Shown here: positions 36,702 to 44,914 of the stretch, piece by piece
Layout: each line of letters begins with the position of its first letter
Numbering within the stretch: the first letter of the stretch is position 1
NCBI GenBank assembly: GCA_965207585.1
Contig: CBDBMT010000003.1
Location: 2,604,001 to 2,668,000 of the forward strand
Origin: Bin87 sp965207585
GTDB lineage: Bacteria; Chloroflexota; Dehalococcoidia; Lucifugimonadales; UBA3495
Direction of reading: 5' to 3'
Length of the DNA stretch: 64,000 bases
Program-made: the position numbers and the translations under genes
Notes under the pieces: generated by a model
Databases searched by the model: none
What the model was told of the DNA's origin: nothing
The model's input: only the letters and a program-made list of their open reading frames with translations

Positions 36702-37202
36702 TTAGAAGGGCAGGTCATCTACGTCCATCGGGTCACCGGCGCCGCTGGCTCCGTAGCCGGCTCCGCGCCGGTCATCGTAGCCGCCACGCTGCTCGCCGTA
36801 GCCACCGCTGTCGGCCCTGCCGCCATAACTGGTTTCTTGCTGGCCGCCGTACCCGCCATATCCGCTATCTGGTTGTTCGTCACGACGACCCAAGAACTGC
36901 ACTTCAGTGACGTTGACGTCCAGAGAAAAACCTGGGGTTCCGTCCCGGCGGTCATACTGACGGGAACGAAGGCGTCCTTCAACATAGACCTGTCGTCCAC
37001 GGGCGAGGTACTGGTTACAGGTGTCCGCCAAGCGACCAAAAGCAGTGCAGTTGAACCATTCAGTTTCTTCACGCTGTTCGCCTGCTGCCGTAGTGTACCT
37101 ACGGCTGCTTGCGACGCTGAAATTCGTCATCGGTTGACCTGAAGGCGAGTACCTCATCTCAGGGTCCCGCCCCAAATGTCCGATTATGATGATCTTGTTC
37201 AC
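36702..37202 (-). CDS. ssb: Single-stranded DNA-binding protein
   Basis: Binds single-stranded DNA in replication, repair and recombination. The 166-aa protein has an OB fold (about 1-105; MNKIIIIGHLGRDPEMRY, WFNCTAFGRLA, GRQVYVEGRLRSR), a flexible Gly/Tyr/Gln-rich linker (about 113-155) and the acidic recruiting tail DVDDLPF. GTG start 6 nt after rpsF. Same gene order (rpsF-ssb-rpsR) as in many bacteria. Confidence 0.96.
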   Translation of the reverse strand: MNKIIIIGHLGRDPEMRYSPSGQPMTNFSVASSRRYTTAAGEQREETEWFNCTAFGRLADTCNQYLARGRQVYVEGRLRSRQYDRRDGTPGFSLDVNVTEVQFLGRRDEQPDSGYGGYGGQQETSYGGRADSGGYGEQRGGYDDRRGAGYGASGAGDPMDVDDLPF

Positions 37203-37208
37203 GGCAAC

Positions 37209-37916
37209 TTACGCCTGTGCGGGCCCATCGGTTTCGGGAGCCGGCTCCGGTGCGGCCGCCGCTTCCGTGGTGGGTTCCGCTGGAGCAGCAGGTTCGGGAG
37301 TTGCCGCAGGTTCGGGTGCCGCGGCCGGCTCGGGTGCTGCTACCGCGTCCGCGCTGGCGTTCTCCGCCGCGGGAGCGGGAGCCGCGTCAGCAGATGCCGG
37401 CGTGGCCGCTGGCCCGCCAGGAGCAGTTGCTCCCTCTGCCGGAGGAGCCGTCGGCGCTCCCGGAGCGCCAGCGGGCGGAGGACCACCTTGCCGGCGGTCG
37501 CCGAAACCACCCTGTCCTTCGGGTATCGGTCCACCGCCGTCTTGGCGTCGGCCTCGTCCGGGCGGAATGTACCGTGACGGCGCAGTCAGCGGTCCTGGCG
37601 GCGGCTTGTCGGCCAGCGGTCCGTCGCAATTTAAGATCAGCGAACGGAGCACCTGCTCGTCCAGCCGCAGGTAATTTTCCAACTCCCGGTTGAAGGAGTT
37701 GTCCACGGTGAAGGTGCTCAGGTAATACGATCCTTCCAGGAAATTGTAGTTCCCCTTGCGGATCGGATAGGCCAGTCGGCGGGTGCCCCAAGTCTGCTCG
37801 GCGGTAATTTCGCCGTCCCGGTTGGAGATGAACGACTTGATCTCGTCCCATTTGGCCGATGCTTCGTCCTGGTTCAGCATCGGGCTCAGAATTGTTACCA
37901 GTTCGTAATGACGCAA
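37209..37916 (-). CDS. rpsF: Ribosomal protein S6 with long Ala/Pro/Glu C-terminal extension
   Basis: Small-subunit protein S6, which pairs with S18. The S6 fold is the first about 100 residues (MRHYELVTILSPML, WGTRRLAYPIRKG, YYLSTFTVD, LRSLILN). From about residue 103 to 235 the chain is Pro/Gly/Arg then Ala/Pro/Glu-rich and acidic (PAAAPEPAATPEPAAPAEP), over twice normal S6 length (about 95-135 aa). The start is TTG 37916 with AGGAG 8-9 nt upstream. First gene of the operon, behind the best promoter in the window. Confidence 0.93.
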   Translation of the reverse strand: MRHYELVTILSPMLNQDEASAKWDEIKSFISNRDGEITAEQTWGTRRLAYPIRKGNYNFLEGSYYLSTFTVDNSFNRELENYLRLDEQVLRSLILNCDGPLADKPPPGPLTAPSRYIPPGRGRRQDGGGPIPEGQGGFGDRRQGGPPPAGAPGAPTAPPAEGATAPGGPAATPASADAAPAPAAENASADAVAAPEPAAAPEPAATPEPAAPAEPTTEAAAAPEPAPETDGPAQA

Positions 37917-37952
37917 ATTAGAATCTCCTGCATTGATGAAAGCGCAACGGGG

Positions 37953-37981
37953 ATTATAGCATTCGGCGCCTTGAGTGTCAG
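37953..37981 (-). promoter_or_regulatory. Promoter of rpsF-ssb-rpsR-foldase
   Basis: Minus strand CTGACA (37976-37981), exactly 17 bp, TATAAT (37953-37958) preceded by TGC (extended -10). This is the strongest promoter match seen, as expected for a ribosomal protein operon. Confidence 0.8.
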
Positions 37982-38094
37982 CACGTGCGCTGCGCCAAAC
38001 CTCGGAAACCCGGCCCGATCACTCGCTGCCTCTATCGGCGGGACTACCCCGATGCGCTGGGCGTCGATTGCTGCGCGTGACGCCTAATCCAGTG

Positions 38095-39114
38095 TCAGTA
38101 GTCGAAGTACACTGCGCTGACGAGGCCATGCAACTGCCGGCTCAATTCCGCAATCCGGATTAGCAGTTCGGGGTTGTCGTCAGAGTCCGGCCATTCGTAC
38201 AGCACCAGCGACCTCAACCGGCCCGCCATCCGGCTCGCGGCTGCGCTGGATGCCCGGTCTGGTCCTCCCCCGATCGCTTCATGTTCCTCCGATACGGTAT
38301 CCAGGGCGCAGCGCATCGAGTTGGGGAGCAGCGGGTCAGTGACCAGCAGGTCGAGCACCTGTTCCGGCCGTATCTCCACGCCGTAGGTGCGCATGTACGC
38401 CTCATGAGCATGGAAAACCCGCAGCAGCGTGGTCCAGTCTGACTCGGTGTGCTCGGTAAGTTGATCGTCCTCTTCCAACTGCGCCAGGAGGAGGCTGCTC
38501 GCTTGTTGGGACCGCTCGATGAACCTGCCCAACTGCATGAAGTGCCACCCCGCGTCCCGGTACATCGTCGCCGCCGCCACCCCCGTGAAGGTCTCGATGT
38601 CCTCCGCCGTTTCCGTGTAGAACCCCTCGGGCGATGCCAGCCAGATATCCAGCATCCTGATCCGCTGCAGTTTCAGGTACGTCAGGTTCAGCGAACGCCA
38701 CATCTCCGCGCTGATGCAATGTCGCATCTGTCGCGCATTCTCCCGCCCCAACGCGAAGCAACTCCACAACGAGCTGGGATTGGCTCGCTCGAAGGTGAGG
38801 TCGTCCGCAAGAGTGAATGAATCCGCCAGAGTGTACTCGTCGCTGATCCGCCGCTGCATCTGGGCTTGTCCCGATGGCGCTTGCGTCTGTTGGAACTGGG
38901 GCGCCGCGCCCTCGTGCGACGGTCGCAGTTCCAGGCCGCCACCCGGCGGTTCGCGGTCCAGGCTGCGATAGATGCGACGCCAGCCCGAGTAGATCTCGCC
39001 GATGGAACGGTCGACCAGGGCCTCGGTTTGCAAATGCAACAGGCGGCTCAGGTGGTCCGCCCGCTCCAGATAGCGGCCCATCCAGTAAAGTCCCTGCGCG
39101 CTTCGAGACAGCAA
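38095..39114 (-). CDS. Alpha-E domain protein (DUF403)
   Basis: A 339-aa helical protein of the alpha-E family. It begins LLSRSAQGLYWMGRYLERADHLSRLL, the family start, and has the later repeated Arg/Glu helices (AGWHFMQLGRFIERSQQAS, SRMAGRLRSLVLYE). Alpha-E proteins occur beside circularly permuted ATP-grasp ligases and transglutaminase-like or protease partners in a proposed peptide-tagging system whose product is unknown. The start is TTG 39114 with GGAGGAG 7 nt upstream, 5 nt past the ATP-grasp stop; the frame extends upstream but only as a shadow of that gene. Confidence 0.9.
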   Translation of the reverse strand: MLSRSAQGLYWMGRYLERADHLSRLLHLQTEALVDRSIGEIYSGWRRIYRSLDREPPGGGLELRPSHEGAAPQFQQTQAPSGQAQMQRRISDEYTLADSFTLADDLTFERANPSSLWSCFALGRENARQMRHCISAEMWRSLNLTYLKLQRIRMLDIWLASPEGFYTETAEDIETFTGVAAATMYRDAGWHFMQLGRFIERSQQASSLLLAQLEEDDQLTEHTESDWTTLLRVFHAHEAYMRTYGVEIRPEQVLDLLVTDPLLPNSMRCALDTVSEEHEAIGGGPDRASSAAASRMAGRLRSLVLYEWPDSDDNPELLIRIAELSRQLHGLVSAVYFDY

Positions 39115-39119
39115 TCCGG

Positions 39120-40565
39120 CTACTCCTCCAGCACCCAGACGTCCTTGCCGCCGCCCCCCTGGCTGGAATTGACCACCAGGCTGCCCCGTCTCAGCGCGAC
39201 GCGGCAGAACGCTCCCGGGACTATCCTCGTGATCCCCCCGTGCAGTATGAACGGCCGCAGGTCCACGTGCCGCGGCTCGAACGCGCCGTCGATCAGGCAC
39301 GGCGACCGCGACAGCGCCAGAGTGGGTTGGGCGATAAAGTCGGCCGGGTTCGCCCGAACCTGCTCCGCGTATTCCGCCCGCTCTTCAGGTGTGGCGTGCG
39401 GACCCACCAGCATCCCGTATCCACCCGACTCGCCGACCTTTTTCACTACCAGCTTGTCCAGGTTGTCCAGAGTGTACTCCAGTTCCTGCGGCCGGCGGCA
39501 GAGGTAGGTTTCCACGTTCTGCAGCAGGGGTTCCTCGCCCAGGTAGTACCGGATCAGGTCGGGTACGTACGCGTAGACGCTCTTGTCGTCGGCAACCCCC
39601 GTGCCGGGCGCGTTGGCCAGCGCCACGTTGCCCCGCAGGTAAGCATCCATCAGACCCGGAACGCCCAGGACCGAATCGGGCCGGAAGACTGTAGGGTCAA
39701 TAAAATCGTCATCGACCCGTCGGTAGATCACATCCACCCTCTGCAGTCCCGTTGTCGTCCTCATGCAGACGAAACCGTCGTCGACCATCAGGTCGCGGCC
39801 CTCAACCAGCTCCGCCCCCAATTCTCCGGCCAGGAACATGTGCTCGTAGAAGGCGGAGTTGTATACCCCCGGCGTTAGCAGGGCGATGGTCGGGTTGGTT
39901 TGTCCTCCGGGCGCCAGTTCCCGCAGGGTGTCCAGCAGCAGCCGGCCGTAGTTCTCCACCTCCAGCACCCGGGAAGCGCGATACAGCCGGCGCAAGCTCG
40001 CCTTCACCGCTTTCCGGTTGGCGATCATGTAGGATACGCCCGAAGGCACCCGCAGGTTGTCCTCCAGGACCCGGAAGCCGTCGTTGGTGCGCACTACGTC
40101 GGTGCCGCAGATCGCCACCCAGGTGCTCTGCGGTGGAGTGAAACCCCGCATCTCCAGCCGGTACTGCGGGCAACCCAGCACCATGTCCTCCGGGATCACC
40201 CCGTCCCGGGTCACCCGCGACTCGCCGTACACGTCCTGCAAAAACAGGTTCAGCGCCTTGAGACGCTGGGTCAGGCCGGCTTCCAGTTCGCGCCATTCCG
40301 CTTCAGGCAGCAGCCGCGGCACGCAGTCGATGGGGATGATGCGCTCGTCGGCCTCATCGTCCCCATACACGGTGAAGGTGATCCCCTCGTTGGAGAATGA
40401 ACGGGTCACCCTTTCCTGGATGGCGGTCAACTCTTCGGGTGACAGGTCGGTGAGCGTCTCCCGAAGCGCCTTCCAGTCGTCCCTAGTCCGCCCGTCGGCG
40501 TGAAACATCTCATCAAAGATGTCCCCGTCGATGCTGTAATTCTGGAACCGGTCTGCCGTGGTCAC
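39120..40565 (-). CDS. Circularly permuted type 2 ATP-grasp protein (DUF404/407)
   Basis: A 481-aa ATP-grasp ligase homologue of the circularly permuted class. N-terminal features are YSIDGDIFDEMFHADGRTR and FLQDVYGESRVTRDGVIP; the central ATP-grasp part has VVKKVGESGGYGMLVG (Lys and Gly-rich loop) and the end has RHVDLRPFILHG and LRRGSLVVNSSQGGGGKD. Such proteins are predicted to form amide bonds. GTG start. Together with the alpha-E protein it makes a two-gene operon; the usual transglutaminase or N-terminal nucleophile protease partners are not nearby. Confidence 0.92.
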   Translation of the reverse strand: MTTADRFQNYSIDGDIFDEMFHADGRTRDDWKALRETLTDLSPEELTAIQERVTRSFSNEGITFTVYGDDEADERIIPIDCVPRLLPEAEWRELEAGLTQRLKALNLFLQDVYGESRVTRDGVIPEDMVLGCPQYRLEMRGFTPPQSTWVAICGTDVVRTNDGFRVLEDNLRVPSGVSYMIANRKAVKASLRRLYRASRVLEVENYGRLLLDTLRELAPGGQTNPTIALLTPGVYNSAFYEHMFLAGELGAELVEGRDLMVDDGFVCMRTTTGLQRVDVIYRRVDDDFIDPTVFRPDSVLGVPGLMDAYLRGNVALANAPGTGVADDKSVYAYVPDLIRYYLGEEPLLQNVETYLCRRPQELEYTLDNLDKLVVKKVGESGGYGMLVGPHATPEERAEYAEQVRANPADFIAQPTLALSRSPCLIDGAFEPRHVDLRPFILHGGITRIVPGAFCRVALRRGSLVVNSSQGGGGKDVWVLEE

Positions 40566-40717
40566 GCGCGCCTCTGGTCTGCTCGTTTGCCTGGTCCTGG
40601 TTCGGCGGCCCGAATCGTTCGGACTTTTCTTCAGGTTAGCAGACTAGCAAATCGCCGCATACCGGCACAACCCAATATCGATCTCACGTGTACCCGGTTT
40701 GCGGCGGCCCGTGGGGT

Positions 40718-41767
40718 TCACGCCGCCGCCAGCGCCGGTATCACGTGGTTTCCGAAGGCTTGCACCTCGGCTTCCGGCGGAGCGAAGGTCAGGCACGGCA
40801 TCAGGTACAGCTGGTTGACACCATGTTGCGCCATTTCCTGGATCCGCGCGGTGCAGTAGTCCGGCGTTCCGATCAGCCCCAGGGCGTCGCACAACTGACC
40901 GTTTACCTCATCGTCCACGAACTGGGTCAACTCGATGGCTTCTTCCCAGTTCGGCGCGTGGCCCAGATCGGGATAAACGTCGCGCACCGCCTGCGGAACC
41001 TCGTAGTCCGGGATGTCCAGCCCGGAGTAGGGTAGCCAGTTGGGGCCGCCCCATAACAGCGCCCAATGCACTGCCACCGGGCGCGCCAGGCGACGAGCCT
41101 CTTCGGTGGAATCCGCGACGCACGTGCGCACGGCGAACATGACGTCCAGGTCGTCCAATGTCCGGCCGCTGCGTTTCGCTCCGGTTTCCAGGTGCTCCAT
41201 CGCTCTTTCGACAATGCCCGGCGTGTACCCCACCAGCACCAGCGCGCCGTCGGCCACCTCCCCGGCCAGTTCCAGGGAGCGCGGACCCGACGCCGCCATC
41301 AGGACGGGCACCCCGTGCCCGCCGTCGCTGCCCGCGAAGTCGAGGCGATTGGTCATGCCCTCGTATTCCACCGACTCCCCGGCCAGCAGCGCTTTCACTT
41401 CCATGATGCAGCGGCGCATTTGACGCAGGGTTGCCGGCCGACGCCCGATGGTGCTGGCCGAAGTGTACCCGGTTCCGATGATGAACTTGGTCCTGCCCGG
41501 AGCGATCTCCGCCACCGTCTGCGCTGCTCCCGCCAGCACCGACGGGATGCGCCCGAAGGGGTTTGTAACCGCCGGAAACAGCCGCAGCGTGCTGGTGGCG
41601 TTGGCGGCCATGCCCATGGTGACGAAGGTATCCCGGCATATCATCTGGCTGTCCAGGATTCCCGCTCCGTCAAAGCCCGCACCCTCTATCTGTTGGATCA
41701 TACGCAACAATTCCGGCATCGGCGATGTGCCGGGGACGCGCATCGAAATCTTGATGGGCTCTGCCAT
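40718..41767 (-). CDS. Luciferase-like (LLM) flavin/F420-dependent oxidoreductase
   Basis: A 349-aa (beta/alpha)8 barrel of the bacterial luciferase superfamily. Markers are GFDGAGILDSQMI, ATSTLRLFPAVTNPFGRIP, GRTKFIIGTGYTS, GVPVLMAASGPRSLELAGEVADGAL and GTPDYCTARIQEM. Many such proteins use F420 (tetrahydromethanopterin reductase-like subgroup) or FMN; the cofactor cannot be told. ATG 41767 has GGAGGGAG about 9 nt upstream; the 54-residue extension upstream runs through the promoter. It is divergent from the cysteine-dioxygenase-like gene. Confidence 0.9.
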   Translation of the reverse strand: MAEPIKISMRVPGTSPMPELLRMIQQIEGAGFDGAGILDSQMICRDTFVTMGMAANATSTLRLFPAVTNPFGRIPSVLAGAAQTVAEIAPGRTKFIIGTGYTSASTIGRRPATLRQMRRCIMEVKALLAGESVEYEGMTNRLDFAGSDGGHGVPVLMAASGPRSLELAGEVADGALVLVGYTPGIVERAMEHLETGAKRSGRTLDDLDVMFAVRTCVADSTEEARRLARPVAVHWALLWGGPNWLPYSGLDIPDYEVPQAVRDVYPDLGHAPNWEEAIELTQFVDDEVNGQLCDALGLIGTPDYCTARIQEMAQHGVNQLYLMPCLTFAPPEAEVQAFGNHVIPALAAA

Positions 41768-41814
41768 AACGGGCTCCCTCCGTCCGAAATAGGATCGTTC
41801 AACTCGGTCGCGGT

Positions 41815-41823
41815 AGTATAGCA
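41815..41823 (-). promoter_or_regulatory. Extended -10 promoter of the LLM oxidoreductase
   Basis: Minus strand TGC-TATACT, identical to the hisF element, 48 nt upstream of the ATG; no clear -35. Confidence 0.5.
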
Positions 41824-41905
41824 GCGCGAACGGCTGCACCTGCTCGAACCTCAATGGAGTTCGCGAGCCGCATCGCGCACTCCAGGCCACGGGGAGGCTA
41901 TTAGG

Positions 41906-41934
41906 TTGCCACTGCGGGGCCGACACCATTAAAC
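41906..41934 (+). promoter_or_regulatory. Possible promoter of the cysteine-dioxygenase-like gene
   Basis: TTGCCA (41906-41911), 17 bp, TTAAAC (41929-41934). The -35 fits the TTGCC type used elsewhere; the -10 is weak (3 of 6). Confidence 0.35.
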
Positions 41935-41966
41935 TGGCGCCACTTGAACCCCGGAGGGAACATTAA

Positions 41967-42554
41967 ATGGTCGCTGTCCGTTACGCTTTGGAAGACTTCG
42001 TTCATGATATGGAGGATCTTCTCGGTTCCCAGCCAACCGATGAGCGGATTTTCGACAAGGGCTCAGCCTGCCTGTCACGTCTCATCGCCAACCCCGACGC
42101 CATCCCCGAACGTTTCCGCCTGCCGGTCGGCTCGGGAAGCCGCTCCAATCACGGCTCGTGGCTGCTCCACCACAGCCCCGAAAGCGGCCTTTTGGTAACC
42201 GCAGTCGTGTGGGGCCCCGGCGACCACGCTGCTCCGCATGACCACCGGACCTGGGGCATGATCGGAGTGATGGACAACGCCCTCACCGAAACCCGCTTCC
42301 GGCGCGTCGACGACCGCCAGCGCGAAGACTGGGCCCAGCTGGAGCGTGACCGTTCCGCCGTGGTCAAGCCGGGCGAAATCAGCCTGCTGATCCCCGAGGT
42401 TGACGAGATTCACCAGATGGACAACTTCACCGACCGGCCCACCGTCGAGATCCACGTCTACGGCCAGGATCTGCGCGGCCTGGAGCGTGTCCGTTACAAC
42501 CTGGAAACCGGCGCGATCCGGCAGATGATGACGGAAAAGTACGACAACTGCTGA
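41967..42554 (+). CDS. Cysteine dioxygenase family thiol dioxygenase
   Basis: A 195-aa cupin of the cysteine dioxygenase (CDO) type, which oxidises thiols such as cysteine or 3-mercaptopropionate to sulfinates with O2. The iron ligands are visible as the HxH of APHDHRTWG (about residues 90-92) and His in VEIHVYG (about 158). Met occupies the position of the Cys that cross-links to Tyr in animal CDO, as in bacterial enzymes. GGAGGG lies 7-8 nt upstream of the ATG. It is the first gene of a group with a tetra-rhodanese and a sulfite-oxidase-type protein. Confidence 0.88.
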   Translation: MVAVRYALEDFVHDMEDLLGSQPTDERIFDKGSACLSRLIANPDAIPERFRLPVGSGSRSNHGSWLLHHSPESGLLVTAVVWGPGDHAAPHDHRTWGMIGVMDNALTETRFRRVDDRQREDWAQLERDRSAVVKPGEISLLIPEVDEIHQMDNFTDRPTVEIHVYGQDLRGLERVRYNLETGAIRQMMTEKYDNC

Positions 42555-42567
42555 CACCGGCCGTTGC

Positions 42568-42591
42568 GCCGGGCGCGCCCGCGCGCCCGGC
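42568..42591 (+). terminator. GC hairpin between the thiol dioxygenase and rhodanese genes
   Basis: Perfect 10-bp stem GCCGGGCGCG / CGCGCCCGGC with a 4-nt loop, 13 nt after the dioxygenase stop. No U-tract follows; instead TATAAT of the next promoter starts 3 bp later. It may act as a weak terminator or a stabilising 3-prime end. Confidence 0.45.
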
Positions 42592-42594
42592 GTG

Positions 42595-42600
42595 TATAAT
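42595..42600 (+). promoter_or_regulatory. -10 element upstream of the rhodanese gene
   Basis: Perfect TATAAT directly after the GC hairpin. The -35 position would fall inside the hairpin stem and shows no TTGACA-like match. It predicts a leader of about 200 nt. Confidence 0.4.
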
Positions 42601-42807
42601 TAGCTCATAGCATTTCGATACCATCGGCCCGACAAATTGTCCGCCGGTCCCAATCATAGCGATACACCGCCGTTTCCTGGCTGCTTGCGGCGCATCGATA
42701 GAATGCGCAGGCGTAAAAATAACTCGCGCCGGCGCCCGCTTTCTTTTGGTCGCCGATCGATCAACCCCGATGGGAATTACATGGACCTCGATCACGGAGA
42801 TGCGCTG

Positions 42808-44424
42808 ATGGCTAAATCGTTTGCTCCCGAGCAGCTCAACGAGCTGTTCAACGACACTACTCCCTTTGCCCTGATCGACGTGCGTGAGCCAGGCGAGTAC
42901 AACTCCAGCCACATCCCGGGAAGCAGCCTGATGCCCCGGCGCAGGTTGGAGTTCGACCTCCACGACGCCGTACCCCACGCGGGCACGTTGATAGTGCTCT
43001 GTGACGATGATGGGCGCCGAGTTTCCCAGGCGGTGGCAACCGTCGAGGCCATGGGATTTTCCAACGTCGTCTGGCTGGAAGGCGGCATCAACCGCTGGAT
43101 GAGTTTGGACTATCCCACCGAATGGGGCGTCAACGTCCCCAGCAAGGACTTCGGCGAAAAGGTCGAAGTCGTCCACCACGTGCCGGAAATCGATGCCATC
43201 GAACTGCGCGCCCGCATGGACCGTGGCGAGAAAATGGTAATCCTCGACACCCGTACTCCCGAGGAATACCGCCGCTTCTGCATACCCGGCGGACGCAGCG
43301 TTCCCGGCGGAGAGCTGGCCCTCCGCATCACCGATATCACGGCTGACCTCGATCCGGATACCACCGTGGTGGTGAATTGCGCCGGGCGCACCCGCAGTAT
43401 CATCGGGACCCGGGTTCTGCAACGCATGGGTCTGGACCGTGATGTCGTCGGCCTCAAGAACGGCACCTCCGGCTGGGTGCTGGCCGGCTACGATCTGGAG
43501 TCCGGCGCCACCCGTGACCGGCTCCCCAACGTTTCTGAGGAAGGCCGGGCCGCGGCGGAAGCCTACGCCGATAGGTGCGCCGCGGAAGACGGCGTGCGTT
43601 TCCTGGACGTCGCCGGTCTCGACGCCATGGCCGACCGCAGCGTGACCGAAAGCGTTTATTTCATCGACGTTCGCACTTCCGAGGAATATGACCGCGGCCG
43701 CATCCCGGGCTTCCGCTGGTTCCCCGGCGGACAGTGCGTCCAGCGCAGCGACGACGTGGCAGTGGTGAAGAACGCTCCCATAGTGTTCTGCTGCGATGGC
43801 AGGGCACGGGCCGCCCTCACTGCTTCCTGGTACCGGCAGTTGGGGCATGAAGAAGTCTATGCCGTCGATGGCGGCACCGGAGCCTGGGTAGCTGACCATC
43901 GTCCCTTGGAGTCGGGCATGAGCATCGCCGCCTTGAATGACGGCTCTATCTCCGGCGAAACCGAGTCGGAACTGTTGGTGGAGGCTCGCCGCACGGTGCC
44001 CACCGTTTCGGCCAGGGCCCTCGACCAGAACCGGCCCGACGTGATCATCTTCGTCGACACCAGCCAGGAATTCGCCCGCGCTCACGTGCCCGGGTCCCGC
44101 TGGGTCCCGCGCGGATGGTTGGAATGGCAGATCACCGACCACGTCGGGTCCAACGATGCCAGCATCGTGGTTACCTGCGTCGATGGCCGTCAGTCCCTGC
44201 TGGCGGCGACGACGCTTCGCCAGATCGGCTATTCCAACGCTCGTGCCCTGGCCGGCGGAATCACTTCGTGGCAAGCGGCCCGCCTGCCCGTCGAGGAGGG
44301 TTTGGCCGGGGTGATGCGTACCCCATCTGACGTCGTCTTCAGCGGCCCGGACCGCACCTACGCCGACATGCAGAACTACCTGCGCTGGGAGACCGCGCTG
44401 GGCGAGAAATACGCCTCAAGCTAG
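42808..44424 (+). CDS. Four-domain rhodanese-like sulfurtransferase
   Basis: A 538-aa protein made of four rhodanese domains. Each begins with an ALIDVREPGEYNSSHIPG-type strand and ends in an active-site loop with Cys: LIVLCDDDGRR, VVVNCAGRTRS, IVFCCDGRARA and IVVTCVDGRQS. All four loops keep the Cys that would carry a persulfide. A Trp-rich helix (WLEGGINRWM, LKNGTSGWV, VDGGTGAWV, LAGGITSWQ) closes each domain. Such proteins move sulfane sulfur. ATG 42808 has GGAG 8 nt upstream; ATG 42781 is an alternative. The 200-nt leader is otherwise empty. It sits between a CDO-like gene and a sulfite-oxidase-type gene. Confidence 0.92.
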   Translation: MAKSFAPEQLNELFNDTTPFALIDVREPGEYNSSHIPGSSLMPRRRLEFDLHDAVPHAGTLIVLCDDDGRRVSQAVATVEAMGFSNVVWLEGGINRWMSLDYPTEWGVNVPSKDFGEKVEVVHHVPEIDAIELRARMDRGEKMVILDTRTPEEYRRFCIPGGRSVPGGELALRITDITADLDPDTTVVVNCAGRTRSIIGTRVLQRMGLDRDVVGLKNGTSGWVLAGYDLESGATRDRLPNVSEEGRAAAEAYADRCAAEDGVRFLDVAGLDAMADRSVTESVYFIDVRTSEEYDRGRIPGFRWFPGGQCVQRSDDVAVVKNAPIVFCCDGRARAALTASWYRQLGHEEVYAVDGGTGAWVADHRPLESGMSIAALNDGSISGETESELLVEARRTVPTVSARALDQNRPDVIIFVDTSQEFARAHVPGSRWVPRGWLEWQITDHVGSNDASIVVTCVDGRQSLLAATTLRQIGYSNARALAGGITSWQAARLPVEEGLAGVMRTPSDVVFSGPDRTYADMQNYLRWETALGEKYASS

Positions 44425-44495
44425 TCGCCAGGTTTCCGGTCTCCGGAACTGATTGCCGGCTGACCCGGGGGTAAGAGCAGCGACCAGCGGCCTGG

Positions 44496-44741
44496 TTAGC
44501 CTGATGTGTCGACCAGGTCGCTTTCTTCTGGGTTCGGTTCTATTCGCAACGTCTGCACGATCCGGTTGTATGCCGCTTCCGACTCGTGCGTTCGACCAAC
44601 GTGACCCGTGGCTGCATCCTCGGCGCGTCGCCGGTCGTCGAATATGTCGTACCAATCGCACTCGGCGCAGTCCACGCGCCACTCCGTTCGCCCCGTGGGG
44701 ATCTGCTCCGTAATCTCGACGATGATGTGCAGCGTGGTCAC
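44496..44741 (-). CDS. Small cysteine-containing protein of unknown function
   Basis: An 81-aa protein, on the opposite strand to its neighbours. VDCAECDWYD (CxxC, residues 24-27) followed by HVGRTHESEA suggests a half zinc ribbon with two Cys and two His. GTG start with GGAGG 6 nt upstream, a strong Shine-Dalgarno that supports it being real. The role is unknown; it is divergent from the molybdoenzyme and convergent with the rhodanese. Confidence 0.6.
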   Translation of the reverse strand: MTTLHIIVEITEQIPTGRTEWRVDCAECDWYDIFDDRRRAEDAATGHVGRTHESEAAYNRIVQTLRIEPNPEESDLVDTSG

Positions 44742-44795
44742 TGGAACCTCCTGGCGTTCCTGCGGGGCGCGACTACTCGCGATTGTTCATGCGGC

Positions 44796-44809
44796 TGACA
44801 CCGGTGTCA
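44796..44809. promoter_or_regulatory. 14-bp perfect palindrome upstream of the molybdoenzyme
   Basis: TGACACCGGTGTCA is perfectly symmetric and lies between the divergent 81-aa gene and the sulfite-oxidase-type gene. This is the form of a dimeric repressor or activator site. Its left half with the base before it (CTGACACCGG) recurs at 42551-42560 upstream of the rhodanese gene. Confidence 0.45.
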
Positions 44810-44914
44810 AATCCTCGCGCGAACCCGTCCGCACTTGTCGCCGCGCCGTCGGCATGGGAAACTGGCACATCGCCGGCCTCGGGCTGGCCATCCAACCCTG
44901 GAGATGCACGACGA

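Noticed and set aside
42427..44274. 615-aa open frame opposite to the rhodanese gene
   Set aside because: Antisense shadow; the plus strand has four complete rhodanese domains.
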